20,767 bases of DNA from Rhodospirillaceae bacterium UBA6608. Lineage in GTDB: Bacteria; Pseudomonadota; Alphaproteobacteria; Rhodospirillales_A; Casp-alpha2. Numbering within the stretch: the first letter of the stretch is position 1; every line of letters starts with the position of its first letter. The stretch is taken from the NCBI GenBank assembly GCA_002433335.1, contig DJHY01000023.1:1-20767 (forward strand), read 5' to 3'. The notes beneath the pieces are model-generated. The model saw only the letters and a program-made list of their open reading frames with translations, was not told where the DNA came from and did not search any database. Positions 14,900 to 20,767 of the stretch are shown here, in pieces. Position numbers and translations under genes: made by a program.

Positions 14900-15774
14900 A
14901 CCGCCTGATCGACGAATACGGGAATCGATTGTTCCATCGTCCGGTTCGGATCGATGGTTTCGCGCGTTTCCGCGCCGAACGGCGTTTCCGCCAAAATACG
15001 GAAGATATCCGCCGAGGCGTCGTGAAACCCGCTGGGCAGGCCCGCGTCACGATAGGTCGCGGCGATTTCCTCCATCTCACGCACCCAACGGCCCGCATCG
15101 GCGGGCAGGCGCGGGACCGATCCCCGCATCCGCTTCAATGCCGCCTGCTGGCTGTCCTCGAACTCGCCGATCAGATCGTCGAACAGGTCCAATCTGTGGG
15201 CCAACATCAGCACCGCCGTATACAGCGCATTCGTGCCCTTGGTCAGGCCCGCATAGGCCATCTTCAAACCTGATGCTCGGCCGATATCTGCGCCCATGTC
15301 GATCACTGTAATCCCCTGCCCGTCCAAGGCGACCATCGGCGCCGTGTCCGGGCCGGAGACATAGAACCGCGTTGACCGCCCCGGGATCGGGGCCAGACCG
15401 ATGATGCCGCAATCGATGAAGGGCGCGCCCGCATCGGCCATCACGGCTCCGACCTCTGCCGCCGTCGCCGGCGAGACCGCGTTGCAATCCACATATACCG
15501 CCGTCGAGCCAGCGGCTTTCATCGCCGCCGCCAGATCCTGCGCCTGGGCCAAAGCATTGGCGGGCGGCAGGATCGACAGAATCATGTCGGCCTCACTGAC
15601 CAGGGTCTCCAGGTCCGGCACATCGCGGAAGTTTCCCTTGGCCGCAAGGCCGCGGGTGCGCTCGCTTCGCCCGGCCAGGCAAGTGATCACATCGTTGCCG
15701 TGTTCGCCCAGAACCTTGCCCACGGCATGGCCCATGTCGCCCGGCGCCGAAACGGCGATGCAGCTTGTCGTCAT
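14878..15774 (-). CDS. NAD(P)-dependent 6PGDH/3-hydroxyisobutyrate dehydrogenase-type oxidoreductase with DUF1932
   Basis: A cytoplasmic dehydrogenase of the beta-hydroxyacid (6-phosphogluconate/3-hydroxyisobutyrate) superfamily. I chose the ATG at 15774 (298 residues) for its upstream GGGGGACAAGGAT; a start nine codons earlier lacks a ribosome site. The N-terminal Rossmann fold starts CIAVSAPGDMGHAVGKVL, where the first glycine of the usual GxGxMG is an alanine, and has ADMILSILPPANAL and AVYVDCNAVSPATAAEVG. The C-terminal DUF1932-type helical domain has SGLKMAYAGLTKGTNALYTA, whose lysine sits where the catalytic lysine of this superfamily lies. It lies 52 nt downstream of the SelW-like gene and may share its transcript. 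The substrate is unknown. Confidence 0.88.
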   Translation of the reverse strand: MTTSCIAVSAPGDMGHAVGKVLGEHGNDVITCLAGRSERTRGLAAKGNFRDVPDLETLVSEADMILSILPPANALAQAQDLAAAMKAAGSTAVYVDCNAVSPATAAEVGAVMADAGAPFIDCGIIGLAPIPGRSTRFYVSGPDTAPMVALDGQGITVIDMGADIGRASGLKMAYAGLTKGTNALYTAVLMLAHRLDLFDDLIGEFEDSQQAALKRMRGSVPRLPADAGRWVREMEEIAATYRDAGLPSGFHDASADIFRILAETPFGAETRETIDPNRTMEQSIPVFVDQAVKPGPEK

Positions 15775-15826
15775 ATCCTTGTCCCCCAGTCTAGAGTTCA
15801 TAAATCAGTGGCCGGAACGCGATGCG

Positions 15827-16114
15827 CTATGCGCCTTTGTCCGAATGACCCAAATCGCGATCCGGCGCGACGATGTCGCGGACGCGCTGTTTCAGGTCCT
15901 TGGCTTCGGGAAAACCGCCGTCGCGCTTGCGGTCCCAGATCACGACATCATCCACCCGCACGATAAACCGTCCACCGATGTCGTCGGGGCATAAGGTCAC
16001 CCCGCCCAAGGTATCCTCGAACGTGCTCAACAATTCCTGCGCCATCCAGGCTGCCCGCAACAGCCAGCGGCAGCGGATGCAGTATGTGATGGAAACCAGG
16101 GGCTTTACGGTCAT
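15827..16114 (-). CDS. SelW-like Rdx-family redox protein
   Basis: A 95-residue thioredoxin-like protein of the SelT/SelW/SelH (Rdx) family. The redox motif is SITYCIRCRW with C12 and C15, the CxxC form of the animal CxxU motif. It continues LRAAWMAQELLSTFEDTLGG and GGRFIVRVDDVVIWDRKRDG, then GFPEAKDLKQRVRDIV and a DLGHSD end, all typical of the bacterial family. It is expected to work as a small cytoplasmic thiol oxidoreductase, possibly with glutathione. It starts 9 nt after the CULT-protein stop, so the two are almost certainly co-transcribed. Confidence 0.93.
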   Translation of the reverse strand: MTVKPLVSITYCIRCRWLLRAAWMAQELLSTFEDTLGGVTLCPDDIGGRFIVRVDDVVIWDRKRDGGFPEAKDLKQRVRDIVAPDRDLGHSDKGA

Positions 16115-16123
16115 GTCGACTTC

Positions 16124-16471
16124 CTAAATCGGCGAGTTTCTCAGCATATCCTTGATCAGCCCCCAGAACACCGGCGGCGTGCCGTTACTGGTGTAACGCC
16201 ATCCAAGATGACTGTTACAGCCCCGGCAATGGGCGAAGTTCCAGGCATAACCCTTGAACCAGGAATAATCCTCGGTCGGGGGGCCGACATCAGCCGCGCC
16301 CGGCGCTTCGGCAAAACTGACGACGACGAACATACGCCCCGCCGGATTCGCGCAGACGCGCTCTCGGTCCCCGCCCGGCGCGATGGCCCAGCGCTGGCGG
16401 GTCACAAGGTGGCCGCAACGCGCGCAATAAAGCGCATCGTCGGTTGCCTCGGCCAAGTCGACCTCGGCCAC
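16124..16471 (-). CDS. Stand-alone CULT-domain (cereblon-like) protein
   Basis: A single-domain relative of the ligand-binding domain of human cereblon, close to the Magnetospirillum gryphiswaldense protein MsCI4 used as a structural model. Zinc ligands are C16 and C19 (YCARC) and C82 and C85 (HCRGC). The aromatic cage that holds glutarimide or uracil-like rings is complete: W71 and W77 in YSWFKGYAW, W91 and Y93 in HLGWRY. N42-P43 in CANPAG matches the N-P pair of cereblon. From memory, each residue sits exactly eight positions before its MsCI4 counterpart. There is no Lon domain and no signal peptide. The start is uncertain: GTG at 16471 gives 115 residues, while an in-frame CTG at 16495 has a much better AGGAG. 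The bacterial role is unknown; ligands reported for the domain include cyclic imides and uridine. Confidence 0.92.
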   Translation of the reverse strand: MAEVDLAEATDDALYCARCGHLVTRQRWAIAPGGDRERVCANPAGRMFVVVSFAEAPGAADVGPPTEDYSWFKGYAWNFAHCRGCNSHLGWRYTSNGTPPVFWGLIKDMLRNSPI

Positions 16472-16503
16472 GTTCTCTGTTTCGGCATCAAACAGCGCTG
16501 GAA

Positions 16504-16508
16504 CTCCT
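16504..16508 (-). promoter_or_regulatory. Shine-Dalgarno candidate favouring a CTG start for the CULT gene
   Basis: On the minus strand CAGGAG lies exactly 8 nt before an in-frame CTG at 16495, whereas the GTG at 16471 has only a weak AGAG three bases away. An ATG at 16488 is out of frame. Initiation at CTG would add eight residues (MFDAETEN) before the GTG start. Confidence 0.4.
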
Positions 16509-16653
16509 GAAAAACGGACCTATGTTATGCCTCTTGTATAATTACCATCAATTTTGCACCCTGTTGGCACAACTCACGGTGGGGAAAGGATGCGCGCGGT
16601 TCTGCTTTGCCATCATTCTAATATCCACCGAAACCCGAACGTGATCGTGATCC

Positions 16654-18525
16654 ATGACCGGCGTGAACGCGAATAATTTGGATAAGCCTTTCAGGATGCG
16701 ATTGGCCGGCTTGGTGCTGGCCGCCCTTTTTCTGTTGGCGCTGGCGCCCTGCGGCGCGGCCCTGGCCGAGGATAAGAAGCCCGGCAAGCTGACCAAGGTC
16801 ACCCTTCAACTGAAATGGGCGCATCAATTTCAGTTTGCCGGTTATTACGCCGCCAAGGCCAAGGGCTTTTACCGGTCGCGCGGCCTGGACGTGACGATCA
16901 CCCCTGCCCAGCCCGGTCACAAACCGATGGAAAGCGTCGCTGACGGCAATGCCGAATTCGGTGTCGGCACCACGGATCTGCTGATGATGCGGGCTGCCGG
17001 AAAGCCGGTCGTCGTCCTTGCCGTGGTCTACCAGCATTCGCCCCTGTCACTGATGCTGGACGCGCGCAGCGAGTTCCACAACATTCATCAGCTTGCCCGC
17101 GGCAAGATCATGATCGCCCCGCACGAGACAGAACTGCTGGCCTATTTCGCCGCCGAGGGCCTGGACGTCAAACATCTGAACTTCGTCGATCACACCTTCA
17201 ATACCCACGACCTACAGGGCGGTCGGGTCGATGCGATGAGCGTCTATTCGACGGACGAGCCATACGAGTACGAGCGCGAGGTCGGCCCCGTGCGTCTGTT
17301 CCGCCCGATCGACGGGGGGATCGACTTCTACGGAGACAACCTGTTCACCACCCAGAACATGATCGACAAGGACCCGAAGCTGGTTCAGGCATTCCTCGAT
17401 GCGTCCCTGGAAGGCTGGCGCTACGCGATGAGCCATCAGGAAGAAATCGTCGACTTGATCCTGGATGAGTACAGCACCCGCAAGACCCGAGACAATCTGG
17501 TCTACGAGGCGCGCAAATCGGCCGACCTGATTCTGGCTGACGTCGTTCCCCTGGGTTTCATCAATCCCGCCCGCTGGGAGCGCATCGCCCATCATTACGC
17601 CGGTCTGGGCCTACTGCCGCCCGACATGGGATTGGACGGCTTCATATACGAAACCCATGGCTCGCGCCCCCTGCCGATGTGGATGCGCTGGGCATTCTTC
17701 GTCGCCTCCGGCATCGCGATCCTGGCCCTGCTGGGCGGATTGTGGTTGGCGGCGTTCAACCGTCGCCTGCGCCTGGAAATGGACGAACGAGAACGGGCCC
17801 AAGGGGCCCTGGCCCTGCGGACGGGCGAGCTCGAGGAAAGCAACAGCCAAAAAGACGTGCTGCTGACCGTGATCGGTCACGACATCCGCAACCTGTTCAA
17901 CCCGCTTCTGATTTATGCGCAGTTGCTGGCGGACCCGAACCGGGCGCTCGATTCCAAAACGGTCCAGGACTACGGCGCAAAGCTGTATGACGCCGGGCGC
18001 AACGCCTCCGAAGTGCTCGAAAACCTGTTGGAATGGGCACTGGTTCGAACCGGGCAGCGTCAAACCCATCTTGAAATGACGGACCTGGGACAACTGACCC
18101 GCGAGACTGCGGGTGTCTATTCCGCAGACGCCTCGCTACGCGGGGTCAAGCTCGACATCGAAGAAGGCCCGCCGGTCAAGGTTCAGGCTGACCGGCATCA
18201 GATGTCGACCGTCATCAGGAACCTGATCAACAACGCGCTGAAGTTCACGCCCAAAGGCGGCTTCGTCACGGTCAAGGTGTTCGACGACGGCAAGGAAGCC
18301 CATATCCAAATCGCCGATACCGGCATCGGCATGGACCCGCATCTGATTACCCGCGTGCTGTCCGGGGCCAGCGCCGACCTGGCGACCGGCGGCAAGGGCG
18401 AGGTCGGGACCGGCGTGGGCTTGGCCCTGTGTCGTCAGTTGGTGCAGGTCAACAACGGCCGCCTGGACATCTCCCCGAACCCGGGCGGCGGCACGATCTT
18501 CACGGTATCTCTGCCGGTCGCCTAA
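16654..18525 (+). CDS. Sensor histidine kinase with periplasmic NMT1/THI5-like domain
   Basis: A 623-residue membrane kinase. Order: signal peptide (about 14-38, LAGLVLAALFLLALAPCGAA); periplasmic NMT1/THI5-like binding domain (about 45-330) with VTLQLKWAHQFQFAGYYAAK and AKGFYRSRGLDVTITPAQPG; membrane helix (about 343-367); short coiled coil (RLRLEMDERERAQGAL); then the kinase core. The H-box is VIGHDIRNLFNPLL with phosphoacceptor H409. N-box NLINNALKF begins at 523, G1 is DTGIGM from 555 and G2 is GTGVGLALC from 585. NMT1/THI5 domains in ABC systems bind the thiamine pyrimidine precursor or similar heterocycles, so an aromatic nitrogenous ligand is plausible. No receiver domain or response-regulator gene is present, so the partner lies elsewhere. 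It diverges from the CULT gene across 182 nt. Confidence 0.93.
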   Translation: MTGVNANNLDKPFRMRLAGLVLAALFLLALAPCGAALAEDKKPGKLTKVTLQLKWAHQFQFAGYYAAKAKGFYRSRGLDVTITPAQPGHKPMESVADGNAEFGVGTTDLLMMRAAGKPVVVLAVVYQHSPLSLMLDARSEFHNIHQLARGKIMIAPHETELLAYFAAEGLDVKHLNFVDHTFNTHDLQGGRVDAMSVYSTDEPYEYEREVGPVRLFRPIDGGIDFYGDNLFTTQNMIDKDPKLVQAFLDASLEGWRYAMSHQEEIVDLILDEYSTRKTRDNLVYEARKSADLILADVVPLGFINPARWERIAHHYAGLGLLPPDMGLDGFIYETHGSRPLPMWMRWAFFVASGIAILALLGGLWLAAFNRRLRLEMDERERAQGALALRTGELEESNSQKDVLLTVIGHDIRNLFNPLLIYAQLLADPNRALDSKTVQDYGAKLYDAGRNASEVLENLLEWALVRTGQRQTHLEMTDLGQLTRETAGVYSADASLRGVKLDIEEGPPVKVQADRHQMSTVIRNLINNALKFTPKGGFVTVKVFDDGKEAHIQIADTGIGMDPHLITRVLSGASADLATGGKGEVGTGVGLALCRQLVQVNNGRLDISPNPGGGTIFTVSLPVA

Positions 18526-18528
18526 ATC

Positions 18529-19035
18529 CTATAGATCCTTGGCGAAGTAATAGCGCATCAGGCCGGACCCGGCGGTGCGCTTGGTCTGCGTGGTCGAGAC
18601 TTCCTCGCGCTCCAGGTCATAGCCAGCAACCTCGTACAGCGCCTTGGCCTGCGGTTGCAGGGCCGAGGTCGACAGGACCATCCGCTCGTAGCCCTTTTCC
18701 CGCGCTTTGTCCTCGACGAAGCGCAGCAGCTTGCGGCCCAGCCCCTGGCGGCGGAATTCAGCGGCGACGTACATCCGGCGAACTTCGGCGGCGCCTTTGC
18801 CGACGTCTTCCAGACCGACCATGCCCGCGACCTCACCGTCGATTTCAGCCACCCAGAAACCGAAACCGGGACGGCCGTAATAATCCTCGATGCAGTCGAT
18901 TTCCTCGTCCAACGCCAATTGGATATAGGACTCGAACAGCTTCTCCATCCCCGGCTGTGTGATGTGATGGTTCCAGTCCAGGAAGATTTGGCGGACCCGT
19001 GCGTGATCTTTGGCGGCGAAGGGGCGGATAATCAC
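18529..19035 (-). CDS. GNAT-family N-acetyltransferase
   Basis: A 168-residue GNAT protein that transfers an acetyl group from acetyl-CoA to an amine. Motif A, the CoA pyrophosphate loop, is VRRMYVAAEFRRQGLGRKLL with R95-R96-Q97-G98-L99-G100. Upstream are FWVAEIDGEVAGMVGL strands, and downstream ALYEVAGYDLERE, the motif B region. The start is GTG at 19035, 5 nt after the gatB stop, so it is probably translated from the gat transcript. Its TAG stop lies 3 nt from the stop of the convergent histidine kinase gene. The acceptor substrate is unknown. Confidence 0.9.
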   Translation of the reverse strand: MIIRPFAAKDHARVRQIFLDWNHHITQPGMEKLFESYIQLALDEEIDCIEDYYGRPGFGFWVAEIDGEVAGMVGLEDVGKGAAEVRRMYVAAEFRRQGLGRKLLRFVEDKAREKGYERMVLSTSALQPQAKALYEVAGYDLEREEVSTTQTKRTAGSGLMRYYFAKDL

Positions 19036-19040
19036 CGTCT

Positions 19041-20524
<1,484 letters not shown>

Positions 20525-20528
<4 letters not shown>

Positions 20529-20767
20529 GATGCACCTCCCGCGCGGCGCGACGGCACCGCATCGAACGCGGCCGCATCCTCGATCACGCGGCCGATGCTG
20601 TAGAGTGTTGCTTCATCGAACGGACGACCCAGGATCTGCAGCCCAAGCGGCAAGCCGTCGGCATTCAGCCCAGCCGGAACCGCCATGCCCGGAAGACCTG
20701 CGAGGTTCGCCGGAACGGTGAACACGTCGTTCAGGAAATTGGTCACCGGATCGTCCACCTTGCGGCC
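20525..20767 (-). CDS. gatA: Asp-tRNA(Asn)/Glu-tRNA(Gln) amidotransferase subunit A (C-terminal part)
   Basis: The last 80 residues of GatA, the amidase subunit that releases ammonia from glutamine for transfer by GatB; the N-terminus lies beyond the window. The visible end reads [40 protein letters not shown] and [20 protein letters not shown], which match the conserved GatA C-terminal region. The catalytic Ser-Ser-Lys triad is in the missing part. It overlaps gatB by 4 bp. Confidence 0.96.

Noticed and set aside
16537..16542. Perfect TATAAT on the plus strand upstream of the histidine kinase
   Set aside because: No recognisable -35 element lies 16-18 nt upstream, and the spot is an AT-rich patch where such hexamers occur by chance.

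Overview
The window is GC-rich, densely coded DNA with no phage, insertion sequence, CRISPR or integrase signal. It most resembles the chromosome of an alphaproteobacterium, probably of the Rhodospirillales. Pointers are the GatA/GatB amidotransferase pair, TakP-type TRAP transporters with Tat-exported binding proteins, an MlaA homologue, and a single-domain cereblon-like (CULT) protein very close to the one I remember from Magnetospirillum. The genus cannot be fixed from the sequence.

Layout. 1-6032 (minus strand) is an organic-acid uptake and catabolism locus. It reads dctP copy 2, an AtuA/DUF1446 protein, a DUF4387 protein, dctP copy 1, a long dctQ and a truncated dctM. Terminators after dctP copy 2 and after the DUF4387 gene split it into three likely transcripts. 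6184-8256 (minus) holds a cysteine-rich secreted protein of uncertain function, a thermonuclease-fold protein without its catalytic arginines, and a hotdog thioesterase. 8384-8929 (plus) is a flavin-reductase-like protein. 8964-9055 is tRNA-Ser(GCT). 9210-12843 (minus) holds a Cache-domain chemoreceptor, a YbaK-type editing protein, a YfcG-like GST and an unknown protein. 13043-14802 (plus) encodes a TSUP permease and an MlaA homologue. 14878-16471 (minus) is a compact run of CULT protein, SelW-like Rdx protein and a 6PGDH-type dehydrogenase. 16654-18525 (plus) is a histidine kinase with an NMT1/THI5 periplasmic sensor and no visible response regulator. 18529-20767 (minus) is gatA (partial), gatB and a GNAT acetyltransferase.

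How the genes work together. The two binding proteins probably feed one DctQM permease, and the AtuA/DUF4387 pair between them is the likely first step on the imported acid. GatA and GatB belong to the tRNA-dependent amidotransferase. The most unusual part is 14.9-18.5 kb: a stand-alone CULT-domain protein with its ligand cage and zinc site intact, packed against a SelW-like redox protein and divergent from the NMT1-sensor kinase.
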